A stretch of 64,000 bases of DNA from ENR-C587 sp942493235 (GCA_942493235.1 OW818676.1:2418001-2482000); one strand, 5' to 3'. Counted from the stretch's first letter, positions 7,669 through 17,099 are shown. Numbers and translations: made by a program. Notes: generated by a model not told the origin, from the letters alone.

Positions 7669-9897
7669 ATGAAAAACATTTTTGGCTCATTACTTATAGT
7701 ATTTATTTTATTATCGGTAACTTTAAAATCCGAAATAATTAATACATCTATAGTTATAAGTGACTCCCTAACAAATAAAATTGAGAATAAGCAATTACTT
7801 TTCGGAGTATTTTTTGAGTTTTTAAATGAATTTCTTGTCGGTGAGCAAGGCTTATGGGCACAAGAAATTTATGATAGAGGTTTCGATCATTATTTGGGTA
7901 CTGAATATGCCGCTAAATGGGGAAAATACAATACTGAATCAGACAATCATGTTCGACTGAAATCCGGTGGGTATAATATTAACGGTTTATATTATCAAAA
8001 TATAAAATCAGATATTGATGAGAAAATCGGATTAAAACAAGACTTATACATTGACATAGAAGTTGGTAATAATTTCTATATTTATCTGCGAAACAACACT
8101 CAAAATAGTTCAAAATTTCAAATTGAGTTATTGTCTCAATCGACCAATGAAATATTATATCAGCATTCGATCGAAATCACGAATAACCAATGGCAAAAAT
8201 ACGAAATTTCAATTCCTGCAATAACTGCAGATAATAGAGTATCTCTTGCATTATGTTTAAACGGCATAGGTGATATTGACTTAGATGAAGTCTCGCTAAT
8301 GCCTGCTAATAATGTAAATGGAGTAAGAAAAGAATTTTTTGATATGTTTATTAAATGGAAACCCGGGATAATTCGTTACCCGGGCGGTGGGTTTGCTGAT
8401 ACCGAATGTTCACATTTAGACTATTGCATCGGCGATATAGACCAGAGAAAATCACCTCAATTTATTATCAATACATATCAAAGAATGGATTTCGGAGTTG
8501 ATGAATTAATGACTTTTTGTAAAGCCATCGATGCTCAAGCACATTTAGTTGTTAATTTGGTTGATGGCACTGCTGCAGAAGCAGCAAATTGGGTGGATTA
8601 TACAAATGGTAATGCCACAACTATTTATGGGCAAAAGCGTATTAATGCAGGATATAATGAACCCTATAATGTAAAATATTGGGAAATTGGCAATGAGCAA
8701 TGGAATAATAATGCATGGATGTTACCCCGATATATTGAGTATTATGATGCTATGAAGAGTAGAGACTATAATATCAGATGTATAATAGACGGCAATTGGT
8801 GGGGTGGTAAAGAATATTTCGACGAACTGATGGACTATGTAGGTGAAAAATGTGAAAACTATGGGTGGCATTATGCCGGTTCAATAACTAATAATGAGCT
8901 CGATTTATCAGATACTAACATAACTTATCAGAGAATTATGGCAATGGGGCATAGTATTGATGAGCAAATGGAAACCTATAAACGGTATTTGATTGAAAAA
9001 GGTTTATTCCCAAATTGCAAACAGAGTATAACCGAAAACATTTATCTATGGGGCAAAGTAAATAATTGGATTGATACTACTTATAGAAATAGTACTTTAG
9101 AAGCAGGGTTATTCGAAGCTTCAACGCTAATGTCTGTATTGAGAAATTCGAGTTCAATGGAAATTTATGAAAAGACTTTTGGAATCGGTCATATTAGAGT
9201 TGGTTTTAACAGCAAAGGTAAAAGAGTTTTTTATCCTACTCCGTTTCATACCCTTATTGACTTCTTTGCAAATAGCACTGCCGATAAAATAATGCATAGC
9301 ATAAAATATTCACCTGAATACCTTTATGGGGTTTATACCGACGAATATAAAATTAAAGTTCCTTTTTTAGAATCCCTTGTTAGCTCGTCAGATGATACTT
9401 TAAATATTTATTTATTAAATACTAGCCCAATTGACACTTTAAATGTTGAAATATCTAATTTTATTAGTATCGATACTAACGAAATAAGTATTTTTAATCT
9501 AAATTCAAATAGCATATTAGATCATAATACCCCAGATGAGCCGAATAAAATTTGTCTGACAAAAAGTAAAATTACAAATATTAATAAATTGTATTTGCAA
9601 CCGCATTCGTTTATTTGTATTAAAGCAAAACTCAAAAATCCTGCTAATATTAATCTTAATAATTCCGAAATTAGTTTAATGCCTAATCCGGCTAATGAAT
9701 TTGTCAGAATTGTATCAAATAATAGCTTTGAAATAGATAATATCAAGGTATATAATATACTTGGAAATTTGCTGATTGACAAAGATTGTTTTACTAATGA
9801 TATACAATTAGATATAAAGAACTTAGGCAAAGGAACATACTATGTGGATATCAAAACATTAAAAGCCGAATATCGCAAAATCTTCACTAAATTATAA
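7669..9897 (+). CDS. Secreted GH51-type alpha-L-arabinofuranosidase with T9SS sorting domain
   Basis: 742 residues with a signal peptide (about 1-21). The catalytic (beta/alpha)8 domain shows the family pattern: GVFFEFLNE, RYPGGGFADT, WEIGNEQW with the acid/base Glu343, and SITENIYLW with the putative nucleophile Glu456. A segment near residues 110-215 looks like an inserted carbohydrate-binding-like beta domain. From about 665 a type A Por/T9SS C-terminal sorting domain follows (LMPNPANEF, DNIKVYNILGNLL, GTYYVDI), so the enzyme should cross the outer membrane by type IX secretion. It would release arabinose from plant-type polysaccharides. It has its own promoter and terminator and no polysaccharide-utilisation genes beside it. 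Confidence 0.9.
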   Translation: MKNIFGSLLIVFILLSVTLKSEIINTSIVISDSLTNKIENKQLLFGVFFEFLNEFLVGEQGLWAQEIYDRGFDHYLGTEYAAKWGKYNTESDNHVRLKSGGYNINGLYYQNIKSDIDEKIGLKQDLYIDIEVGNNFYIYLRNNTQNSSKFQIELLSQSTNEILYQHSIEITNNQWQKYEISIPAITADNRVSLALCLNGIGDIDLDEVSLMPANNVNGVRKEFFDMFIKWKPGIIRYPGGGFADTECSHLDYCIGDIDQRKSPQFIINTYQRMDFGVDELMTFCKAIDAQAHLVVNLVDGTAAEAANWVDYTNGNATTIYGQKRINAGYNEPYNVKYWEIGNEQWNNNAWMLPRYIEYYDAMKSRDYNIRCIIDGNWWGGKEYFDELMDYVGEKCENYGWHYAGSITNNELDLSDTNITYQRIMAMGHSIDEQMETYKRYLIEKGLFPNCKQSITENIYLWGKVNNWIDTTYRNSTLEAGLFEASTLMSVLRNSSSMEIYEKTFGIGHIRVGFNSKGKRVFYPTPFHTLIDFFANSTADKIMHSIKYSPEYLYGVYTDEYKIKVPFLESLVSSSDDTLNIYLLNTSPIDTLNVEISNFISIDTNEISIFNLNSNSILDHNTPDEPNKICLTKSKITNINKLYLQPHSFICIKAKLKNPANINLNNSEISLMPNPANEFVRIVSNNSFEIDNIKVYNILGNLLIDKDCFTNDIQLDIKNLGKGTYYVDIKTLKAEYRKIFTKL

Positions 9898-9990
9898 AGT
9901 AAGAATGTTGCATAATGCAATACTTTGATTTATCATCATATAAATTTTAAGCTTTAGTATTAGTTTGAATAATGATATAATAACAAAAAA

Positions 9991-10016
9991 AGCTCGGTTT
10001 TTAGCCGAGCTTTTTC
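9991..10016. terminator. Bidirectional terminator
   Basis: A 7-bp stem AGCTCGG / CCGAGCT with a seven-base loop is preceded by an A-run and followed by a T-run. It sits between the convergent GH51 and dehydrogenase genes. Confidence 0.85.
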
Positions 10017-10045
10017 ATTATTATAATTGATAATAATTTATAAAA

Positions 10046-11185
10046 CTATAATTTATCAGCAATTGCCTGAGCTAATTCTAAAGTAGTATTTGAGCCTTTC
10101 ATATCATAAGTGCGAACAATACCTTCTTTGATTACTTCGGCGGTAGCTGTTTCTAATCTTTCAGCCATTTCATTTTCTCCAAGCCATTCAAGCATCATCT
10201 TAGCAGCTAGAATGGTTGCTATCGGATTAACTTTATATAAACCTGAATATTTAGGAGCAGAGCCATGCGATGGTTCAAATACGCCTAATTTATCACCAAT
10301 ATTGCCCGAACAACCAAACCCCAAACCGCCGACCATTTGAGCAGCTAAATCACTGATAATATCGCCATATAAGTTCGGAGCAACTAATACATCATAATTA
10401 TCCGGATTTTTGAGTAGCCACATAGTCATAGCGTCGATGTTTGCATCGTCCATATAAATTTCAGGATATTCTTTAGCTACTTCTTTTGCGATTTCAAAGA
10501 ATAAGCCGTCAGTAGCACGAACTACATTAGCTTTATGAACTATAGTTACTTTCTTACGGTTGTTTTCTTTAGCAAATTCGAAAGCAGCACGGATAATTTT
10601 TTCTGAACCGGCTTTTGTATTGATTTTGCAAGAAATTGCATATTCGTCGCCTTTTAAATCAGCATACTTTGCAAATGGTTTCGAGACTTCTTTTAATACG
10701 TCTGATAATTTTTCAGGTACCGGATTGAATTCTACACCGCAATACATATCTTCTGTATTTTCGCGGAATACAACTATATCAATCGTATCTTTGAAATTTA
10801 ATGGATTGCCGGGATAAGCTATGCAAGGGCGTAAGCAAATATATAAATCGAATAATTGACGCATTCTGACTATAGGTGAGCGATAGATTAATCCTTTGCC
10901 CTGCAATTCGGGAACTAATTCAATTTCTGCGGTTTTAACAGGCTTAGAAGTAATTGCACCGAACATAGCGGCATCTACATTGTTCAATAAATCAATTGTT
11001 CTCTGTGGGAAAGAATCACCTTCTTTACACCAGAATTCCCATCCAATATCGCCATGTATATATTCGGCATTAAATTTTAATTTATCAAGTACAATTTTTG
11101 CAGCTTCGAGCACTTCCACTCCTACACCGTCTCCGGGTAACCAAGCTATTTTGTAATGTTCTTTCTTTTCTCTTTTAGTAGCCAT
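10046..11185 (-). CDS. Isocitrate/isopropylmalate dehydrogenase family protein
   Basis: 379 residues of the beta-decarboxylating dehydrogenase family. Visible motifs are the N-terminal LPGDGVGVEV, the substrate loop YRSPIVRMRQ followed by DLYICLRP, VVFRENTEDMYCGVEF, the metal-binding region NIDAMTMWLLKNP with NLYGDIISD, and the cofactor loop HGSAPKYSG. The VFRENTED signature favours isocitrate dehydrogenase. However, the position equal to Asn115 of E. coli Icd is Ile here, so the substrate should not be taken for granted. Lys-Tyr after HGSAP matches the NADP-binding pair of E. coli Icd rather than the Asp-Ile of NAD enzymes. Either TCA-cycle isocitrate oxidation or a related 2-hydroxyacid step is possible. 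Confidence 0.85.
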   Translation of the reverse strand: MATKREKKEHYKIAWLPGDGVGVEVLEAAKIVLDKLKFNAEYIHGDIGWEFWCKEGDSFPQRTIDLLNNVDAAMFGAITSKPVKTAEIELVPELQGKGLIYRSPIVRMRQLFDLYICLRPCIAYPGNPLNFKDTIDIVVFRENTEDMYCGVEFNPVPEKLSDVLKEVSKPFAKYADLKGDEYAISCKINTKAGSEKIIRAAFEFAKENNRKKVTIVHKANVVRATDGLFFEIAKEVAKEYPEIYMDDANIDAMTMWLLKNPDNYDVLVAPNLYGDIISDLAAQMVGGLGFGCSGNIGDKLGVFEPSHGSAPKYSGLYKVNPIATILAAKMMLEWLGENEMAERLETATAEVIKEGIVRTYDMKGSNTTLELAQAIADKL

Positions 11186-12005
11186 TTTTTTCTCACTTCT
11201 TAAATATTTAAAAATATAAATTCCATTTAGACATAAAATACAAAGATAAAAGAAAGTTTTTAGATATTCAAAACAAATTTATTATTTTGTCAATAAATAG
11301 ATAATCTGTGATTGTTATAAAGTTAAAAAGTAAAAAAATTTGGCTCTTCTCTATTTTGTGTGGATAGAAAGTATTGCTTTAGAATTGGGGTTTGGGTCTT
11401 GGACTAATGTAAGTAGAGTTTTATTTCACCGTCCACAAAAAGTGAACTTAGTGAGGATGCAAGTATCTTCCCAATCCTTATTTTTCAGCGATAAAGAACC
11501 ACCCCTCCATCGCTTTGCAATGCCACCCCTCAATGATGTGAATTTTTAAGTAATAGCTGTTAAACAGTTGCCTATTTCATCAATAAACAATCTTTAAGCC
11601 CTCTCCTTCGGAGAGGGTTTGGGAGGGGTTAAAAGATTTTCGGCACCTGCCCCAAGTTCTACCAATGTTCAACAGCTAACGCTGTTGGAAGACCAGCCTT
11701 ACTACGCAGAGCGTAGTAAGGAGACGAAGTAATAATATTGCCAAATCGTCATTCTGAGTTACTGACCACCCGCTACGCGGCTGGTAAAACAATACAATGA
11801 CAACAAAAAAAGAACGTGTATATTGAAAGTTTTTGAAATTGCCCGGTACAACATTGGTAATAAAGATTCCGATTTTGAGTTTGGGCAGGAAGCATTTAGA
11901 TAGAATAATTGGTGTTATAATACCCGCTTAACAGGCTGTCACCTTAATATGCTTCCCAAAAACTAAATAATAATTAAACAATATCAAATAATCATTGGAA
12001 ATAGA
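11186..12005. other. Repeat-rich intergenic region left of the IS110 transposase
   Basis: The stretch starts AT-rich. At 11339 a segment beginning TTTGGCTCTTC and continuing CTATTTTGTGTGG resembles ends at 61980 and 27808. At about 11597 there is a CCCTCTCC/GGAGAGGG hairpin. The first half of the 313-bp repeat unit (11654-11768) follows, containing the palindromes CAACAGCTAACGCTGTTG (11670-11687) and ACTACGC/GCGTAGT. From about 11769 the non-coding left part of the IS110 element begins. Confidence 0.6.
11764..12004 (+). ncRNA. Candidate bridge-RNA region of the IS110 element
   Basis: IS110-group elements encode a structured guide (bridge) RNA in the non-coding left end, upstream of the recombinase. 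Here the roughly 240 bp before the transposase contains a short-loop hairpin near 11764-11784 (ACCACCCGC / GCGGCTGGT, one mismatch). It also contains a larger arm in which GGAAGCAT (11888-11895) pairs with ATGCTTCC (11949-11956), flanked by TTGGG and CCAA. Position and arms fit, but target and donor loops were not identified. Confidence 0.35.
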
Positions 12006-13454
12006 ATGAAAACTCCAATTGAAGAATTAAAGATAGTGTTTACAAACACTGCAGGCATCGATATAGGTTCGGAGAAACATTTCGCAGCAGTAGGTCAGGA
12101 AACGGGGCAGTACGCTCATTTACCAGTTTCACCAAAGACTTGCAGTCAATGTCTTTGTGGTTTAAGGAAAACGGTATAACAACGGTTGTAATGGAATCAA
12201 CCGGCAGTTATTGGATTCCTGTATATGAAGTTTTGGAAAGTGCCGGTTTTAAAGTAGCACTTGTCAATGCCGCCCATGTCAAGAATGTTCCTGGCAGAAA
12301 AAGCGATGTGATAGACTGCCAATGGCTCCAAAAGATATATAGTTTTGGACTACTGCGCGATTCATTCATTCCAAGCGAAGATATCCGCCGTATTCGCTCG
12401 TATGTCAGACTAAAAAGCGATCATGTAAGGAGTGCCGCCTCACATATACAGCATATGCAAAAAGCGTTGGACCAAATGAATATTAAAATACATAATGTAA
12501 TTTCGGAAACAGCCGGAGTAAGCGGGATGAAAATATTAAAAGCTATAATCTCAGGTGAACGATCTCCCGAAATATTGCTTTCGTTGTGCGATACAAGGAT
12601 AATAAATAAGAAGAGGCAAGAGGTAATAAATTCGCTTGAAGGTAATTTTCGCACCGAGCATATATTTGCTCTAAAACAAGCAGTAGAAGGATACGAATTT
12701 TATCAGAAGCAAATTATTGACTGTGACGATGAGATAGAAAAGTTACTCAATAAATTTAATTCTTCAAATGAAAATGATGGGTTTGAAATTGACGTAAAAA
12801 AAAGTAGGTTTTAAAAAAGTACGCCGACACGCAACAAGTTACGATTTAGAGAGTATGTTGATTAATATGACGGGTGGTGTTAATTTGTCAGTTCTCCCCG
12901 GTATGTCTGCGTACAATAGTTTGCAACTACTAGCAGAGATAGGGACGGATATGAGCTTTTGGTCAAACTCTAAAAAATTCACATCGTGGTTGGGAGCAGC
13001 CCCGCAAACACATCAAAGCGGGAAAAGCCGTAATAAAGGACGCACAAAGAGGCATAAGAACAAAGCTGCTCATATACTTCAATTAGCGGCAAGAACAGTA
13101 GGAAGAAGCGGCACAGCATTAGGAGCATTTTATAGAAGGATAAGTAGAACAAAAGATGCCCCAACTGCAGTAACAGCAACGGCAAGAAAATTGGCAATAC
13201 AAATATACAATTTACTAAAATATAAGCAAGAATACAAAGAATTTGGTTCGGAGGAATATGAAAAAAAATACGACGAAATTCAATTGAAAAACTTAGAAAA
13301 GAAGGCAAAAAGACTTGGGTGCATTCTCGTTAAAGTGTCTTAAATTTTGAGTGTTAATCAAAACACTTATTGGGATATATTTTCGTATAACACTTTTAAA
13401 ATATCGGATAAATCATTGTGAATATAGCGTTTACAAGGACACTCAAGAAAAGAT
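11769..13454 (+). mobile_element. IS110-family insertion sequence, decayed
   Basis: The element carries a DEDD-type IS110 transposase (12006-13343) preceded by about 240 bp of non-coding DNA with inverted segments. The boundaries are inferred, not observed. Left of it lies the first half of the 313-bp repeat unit, stopping inside the GTCATTCTGA palindrome; right of it the same palindrome type begins at 13455. The simplest reading is insertion into a repeat unit. IS110 elements lack terminal inverted repeats, so exact ends cannot be read without an empty site. Confidence 0.7.
12006..13343 (+). pseudogene. IS110-family transposase, broken by two frameshifts
   Basis: The first frame starts at the ATG at 12006 (MKTPIEELKI, then AGIDIGSEKHFAAVGQETG). 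It goes out of phase near 12108-12112, where one base is missing relative to the expected GQVRSF. The second frame runs to 12814 with VVMESTGSYWIPVYE and KSDVIDCQWLQK, which carry the Glu and Asp residues of the DEDD RuvC-like site. In the A8 run at 12796-12803 one extra A shifts the frame again. The third frame supplies the Transposase_20 part (LPGMSAYNSLQLLAEIG, SWLGAAPQTHQSGKS) and ends at 13343. Total length would be about 445 aa, normal for the family. Homopolymer sequencing error is possible, but two independent shifts suggest decay. Confidence 0.85.
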
Positions 13455-13532
13455 GTCATTAACAGTGTAACGAAGAATCCAGAATTATCAACATTTAGCT
13501 TAATCTGGATTCTTCACTGCGTTCAGAATGAC
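13455..13532. repeat. GTCATTCTGA palindrome, copy 2
   Basis: This copy has a variant left end (GTCATTAACAGTGTAACGAAG) and the standard right end TTCAGAATGAC. It lies directly right of the IS110 element. Confidence 0.75.
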
Positions 13533-13774
13533 AACTTTTTGACAGTCTTTTTTTTCTCAATCCTACGCTCTGCATAGGATTTGCTTTAGGTACATTGATT
13601 GTTATCTTAGCAAGCAGAGCATGGTGCGGAGACATGCATATTCCCAATTCCCAATTCTCGAACCCCTATCCCCGAACCCCAAGTTCTACCAATGTTCAAC
13701 AGCTAACGCTGTTGGAAGACCAGCCTTACTACGCAGAGCGTAGTAAGGAGACGAAGTAATAATATTGCCAAATC

Positions 13775-13853
13775 GTCATTCTGAGTGCAACGAAGAATCC
13801 AGAATTATCAATAAGTTAGCTTTATCTGGATTCTTCACTTCGTTCAGAATGAC
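13775..13853. repeat. GTCATTCTGA palindrome, copy 3
   Basis: It runs from GTCATTCTGAGTGCAACGAAG to TTCGTTCAGAATGAC, with GAATCCAGAATTATC and its complement as the inner arms. It is part of tandem unit one. Confidence 0.85.
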
Positions 13854-14087
13854 AACTTTTTGACAGTCTTTTTTTCTCAATCCTACGCTCTGCGTAGTAT
13901 TTGCTTTAGGTACATTGATTGTTATCTTAGCAAGCAGAGCATAGTGCGTAGACATGCATATTCCCAATTCTCGACCTCCTATCCCCGAACCCCAAGTTCT
14001 ACCAATGTTCAACAGCTAACGCTGTTGGAAGACCAGCCTTACTACGCAGAGCGTAGTAAGGAGACGAAGTAATAATATTGCCAAATC

Positions 14088-14166
14088 GTCATTCTGAGTG
14101 CAACGAAGAATCCAGAATTATCAATAAGTTAGCTTTATCTGGATTCTTCACTTCGTTCAGAATGAC
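14088..14166. repeat. GTCATTCTGA palindrome, copy 4
   Basis: Identical in layout to copy 3 and exactly 313 bp downstream of it, as part of tandem unit two. Confidence 0.85.
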
Positions 14167-14411
14167 AACTTTTTGACAGTCTTTTTTTTCTCAATCCTAC
14201 GCTCTGCATAGGATTTGCTTTAGGTACATTGATTGTTATCTTAGCAAGCAGAGTATGGTGCGGAGACATGCATATTCCAAATTCCCAATTCTCGAACCCC
14301 TATCCCCGAACCCCCGTTACCAGCCCACCTAACAACCAAATTAAAACAGCGAAAAACCAATATTTTGAAATTTGAAAAAGACTTATAATATTATTAAATT
14401 ATATGCGTTAA

Positions 14412-14419
14412 TATATTTG
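14412..14419 (+). promoter_or_regulatory. Probable -7 element of the msrBA promoter
   Basis: TATATTTG fits the Bacteroidota TAnnTTTG -7 box and lies 33 bp before the ATG. No convincing TTTG was found at the expected -33 distance, so this is tentative. Confidence 0.35.
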
Positions 14420-14452
14420 TATTAGTTAAATATATAATTAGTTGAGGCGAAA

Positions 14453-15379
14453 ATGATACATCTCAATTTGATAATTACAGCCTTAATTTTACTAAGTTTA
14501 AATTCATGCACAGGTAAAAATATGGATAAATATAATAAGCTTACTGCGGAAGAAGAGAAAGTAATAATCAACAAAGGTACCGAACTACCATTTTCCGGTA
14601 AATATTGGAATTATAGCGAAAAAGGGACTTATCAATGCAAACGTTGTAATATTCCGCTTTATAAATCAGAGGATAAATTTGATTCTCAATGTGGCTGGCC
14701 TTCATTTGATGATGAAATCGAAGGTGCGGTTAAGAGAGTACCCGATGCTGACGGTCAGCGTACAGAAATAATATGTAATAATTGCGGAGCTCATCTCGGG
14801 CATGTGTTTATAGGGGAGAGGCTTACCGATAAAAATACACGGCACTGCGTTAATTCCATATCTATGAAATTTGTACCGAATTCATTTTCTGACCAAAATT
14901 ATAAAAAAGCTGTTTTTGCAAGTGGATGCTTTTGGGGAACCGAGTATATGTTCCGTGATATGAAGGGGGTAGTCGATTTAACTGTCGGCTATACCGGTGG
15001 TTATATGGAAAATCCGACATATAAACAGGTATGCACCGGCAAAACCGGACATCTCGAAGCATTGGAAATAATTTATGACTCTACAATAATTAACTATGAA
15101 ACTTTAGTCAAACATTTCTTTGAGACTCACGACCCGACTCAGACAAATGGTCAGGGACCGGACATAGGTGAGCAGTATTTATCAGCTATATTTTATGCTG
15201 ACGACACTCAAAAGTCAATAGCTGAAAAGCTGATTAAGATTTTGGAAGATAAGGGATATAAAATCGCTACCAAATTAATCAAAGCCGGTATATTCTATAA
15301 TGCAGAAGACTATCATCAGGATTATTATCAGAAAAAGGGGACTACACCTTACTGTCATGTATATAAGAAATTATTTTAA
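14453..15379 (+). CDS. msrAB: Bifunctional methionine sulfoxide reductase MsrB-MsrA lipoprotein
   Basis: 308 residues. The N-terminus is a lipoprotein-type signal (LLSLNSC), so the enzyme is probably anchored in the envelope. MsrB comes first (about 28-140), with zinc-binding pairs CKRC and CNNC, GWPSFDD, and the catalytic Cys132 in RHCVNSISMKF, reducing methionine-R-sulfoxide. MsrA follows (about 150-305) with Cys159 in the invariant GCFWG motif, reducing the S form. The order MsrB then MsrA is one of the known fusions. A later ATG (residue 24) would remove the signal, but the upstream TTGAGGCGAAA and the intact lipobox favour 14453. It would repair oxidised envelope proteins. Confidence 0.95.
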   Translation: MIHLNLIITALILLSLNSCTGKNMDKYNKLTAEEEKVIINKGTELPFSGKYWNYSEKGTYQCKRCNIPLYKSEDKFDSQCGWPSFDDEIEGAVKRVPDADGQRTEIICNNCGAHLGHVFIGERLTDKNTRHCVNSISMKFVPNSFSDQNYKKAVFASGCFWGTEYMFRDMKGVVDLTVGYTGGYMENPTYKQVCTGKTGHLEALEIIYDSTIINYETLVKHFFETHDPTQTNGQGPDIGEQYLSAIFYADDTQKSIAEKLIKILEDKGYKIATKLIKAGIFYNAEDYHQDYYQKKGTTPYCHVYKKLF

Positions 15380-15524
15380 TTTGCAATTAATTCATATAGA
15401 ACAATTTTAAATTTTATCTTAGACATCAGCATCCGTATTTTGCCATTGAGATATATGGCATTTAACTTGTATGTTTACATGAAGCAAATGAAAATATAAT
15501 AGATGATTCTATATACTTAATAGC

Positions 15525-16847
15525 CTAATGTTCATACAATCTAATAATATGAGTCGGTTCATTGCTTGGATTATATAAAATAGTTTGCTTTAATTTTACA
15601 TCGTTATCATTGATAGTAATTGTATGCCCGGCAACTAAACTTTCTGATATTGAATTAAATAGTATAGTCGAAATATGTTCGGGAAATAGCTCTTCATCCA
15701 TTTTACCGCGTATAAACTCTTTTCTGATATTGATTTTGGATTCAAAAGCCGAATTAATAAATTCATACTGCATATTTGGCAGTTTTAGGATGCAAAGCGG
15801 ATTTGGCACCTTATCTAAGAAATTGTAAAACAGTCTGATTGTATTCTGGTAATCTGCATTTTTTTCGTTAGCTTTCATTATCTGTATTTCTAACTCTTTG
15901 ACTTTCGAATACATTTTTTTATTTTCTATAGAAAGATTTTTCAATGCTATAAATAATTTATTAGTATCTATGTTGAAATCATTTGAAGTTTCGCGGCTGA
16001 TAATCAATACTCCGATAATAAAGGACCTTTCGTTAAGCATAGGTTTTAGATGAAACGAAATTTCATGCTCGGCAATTTTTTTTGTATAAGAAATTGGTTC
16101 TCTTAAAATTAATACTCTTTTATTATAATCAATAATATCTTTAACTACGTCAATTTCTTCATTTACAAAAATTTCTTGAAATAGTCTTCCTTCAAAATTT
16201 GCATTTTTTGTTAATTTATTTTGAGTATTAAAATAAAATTTTCTTGCTGATTCATTCATATAAATTACTCTATTCCGAAGGTCGAGCATTGTTATACCAT
16301 CGTGAATATTTTCATAAACTAATTTAGAATCAATTTTTAATTGTCCGAGCTCTTCATCATGCTTAGCCTGCATATTTTTAACAATAGAATTGGTAGGAAT
16401 AATCTTTAAATACGAACGGAAGTATCTATCTAATCTTTTGATTTTCCAAATTAGTAAAAAAATATCACCTGATTGATGCTCACCGATAATCTGAAACTCT
16501 TTTTCTTCACGAGTTCCACTTACAAATTGAAACAGAAGCTCTTCAAGACTTAATTGATTTTGTGTCTCTTGAATCTCATCATCTACTTCTTCGGGTCTCG
16601 GTTTTGTATTCTTTGTAATTTTATATATTGCTTTAATTAAATTGCGACCACGCTCAAACATTTTTTCAGCATATTTAAATAATTCCTCAATAGGACCATA
16701 GCAATTGACTATCATCAAATCATCTTTTGTGTCAACTATAATTAAATCAAAATATTTCAACAAATCAGACATCTCTTGGTCATGCCCATCAATCTTGGCT
16801 TTTAATTCCTTTATCTGAGTTTTATACTCTTGAATAGTAATGTCCAT
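15525..16847 (-). CDS. PAS-domain signalling protein without output domain
   Basis: 440 residues, no membrane segment. A short N-terminal coiled coil precedes a divergent sensor region. A PAS domain at about 175-290 shows ENIHDGITMLDLRNRVIYMNESARKF. A second coiled coil (about 295-335) leads to another PAS-like segment (FYNFLDKVPNPLCILKLPNMQYEFINSAFESK) that reaches the end. No kinase, GGDEF, HTH or receiver domain is present, so it may sense through PAS and pass the signal by protein contact. An Asp/Glu-rich linker lies near residues 95-110. Neighbours give no hint of pathway. ATG start. Confidence 0.75.
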   Translation of the reverse strand: MDITIQEYKTQIKELKAKIDGHDQEMSDLLKYFDLIIVDTKDDLMIVNCYGPIEELFKYAEKMFERGRNLIKAIYKITKNTKPRPEEVDDEIQETQNQLSLEELLFQFVSGTREEKEFQIIGEHQSGDIFLLIWKIKRLDRYFRSYLKIIPTNSIVKNMQAKHDEELGQLKIDSKLVYENIHDGITMLDLRNRVIYMNESARKFYFNTQNKLTKNANFEGRLFQEIFVNEEIDVVKDIIDYNKRVLILREPISYTKKIAEHEISFHLKPMLNERSFIIGVLIISRETSNDFNIDTNKLFIALKNLSIENKKMYSKVKELEIQIMKANEKNADYQNTIRLFYNFLDKVPNPLCILKLPNMQYEFINSAFESKINIRKEFIRGKMDEELFPEHISTILFNSISESLVAGHTITINDNDVKLKQTILYNPSNEPTHIIRLYEH

Positions 16848-16952
16848 ATTGCTGTCGTAAGTTAATATAATTTAAACTTGCAATTTAAGTATTTATATAT
16901 TATTACAATATTACATTAGAATTAATTATTTCATTTAGTTTAATCGAATATG

Positions 16953-17099
16953 TTAATTTGGATATTCATTAAGGTGTGTTTTGGGGTATTTCGCCCTAAG
17001 TGGGTCTGCACTCCACCACCTGCCCAGAGTCGGGTCATACTCTCTGAATAGAGTGTAGTAGGCATGTCTTTCGCCGGCGATTTGGCTATCCTTGAGCAT
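16953..17099 (-). pseudogene. Rhs core fragment R6
   Basis: On the minus strand an ATG at 17099 opens a 48-codon frame reading MLKDSQIAGERHAYY, then TLFREYDPTLGRWWSADP and LRAKYPK. It leaves the Rhs consensus and stops at 16953. It is the most downstream of six Rhs core segments and lies 40 bp after the stop of the PIN-domain gene. It is too short to function as an Rhs protein. Confidence 0.8.

Larger units (their letters stand above)
13681..14313. repeat. 313-bp tandem repeat, two units plus flanking partial copies
   Basis: AAGTTCTACCAATGTTCAAC begins at 13681 and again at 13994, and everything between recurs almost unchanged. Each unit holds the palindrome CAACAGCTAACGCTGTTG (13697-13714 and 14010-14027), the ACTACGC/GCGTAGT hairpin, one 79-bp GTCATTCTGA palindrome and a heptad run of CCCAATT, CTCGAAC, CCCTATC and CCCGAAC type. 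The heptad number differs by one between units. Half-units lie at 11654-11768 and 13455-13680 on either side of the IS110 element. Confidence 0.85.
13344..14452. other. Repeat island right of the IS110 element
   Basis: About 1.1 kb without genes. It contains the IS110 right flank, three GTCATTCTGA palindromes (13455-13532, 13775-13853, 14088-14166) embedded in a 313-bp tandem repeat, C-rich heptanucleotide runs, and the msrBA promoter region. Near 14338-14364 a sequence reading, on the minus strand, TTGGTTTTTCGCTGTTTTAA resembles the inverted partner of the 11339 end. Confidence 0.65.

Noticed and set aside
12780..12860. Programmed frameshifting in the IS110 transposase at the A8 run
   Set aside because: IS110 transposases are made from one frame, and a second, unrelated frameshift lies near 12110, so mutation or sequencing error is more likely.
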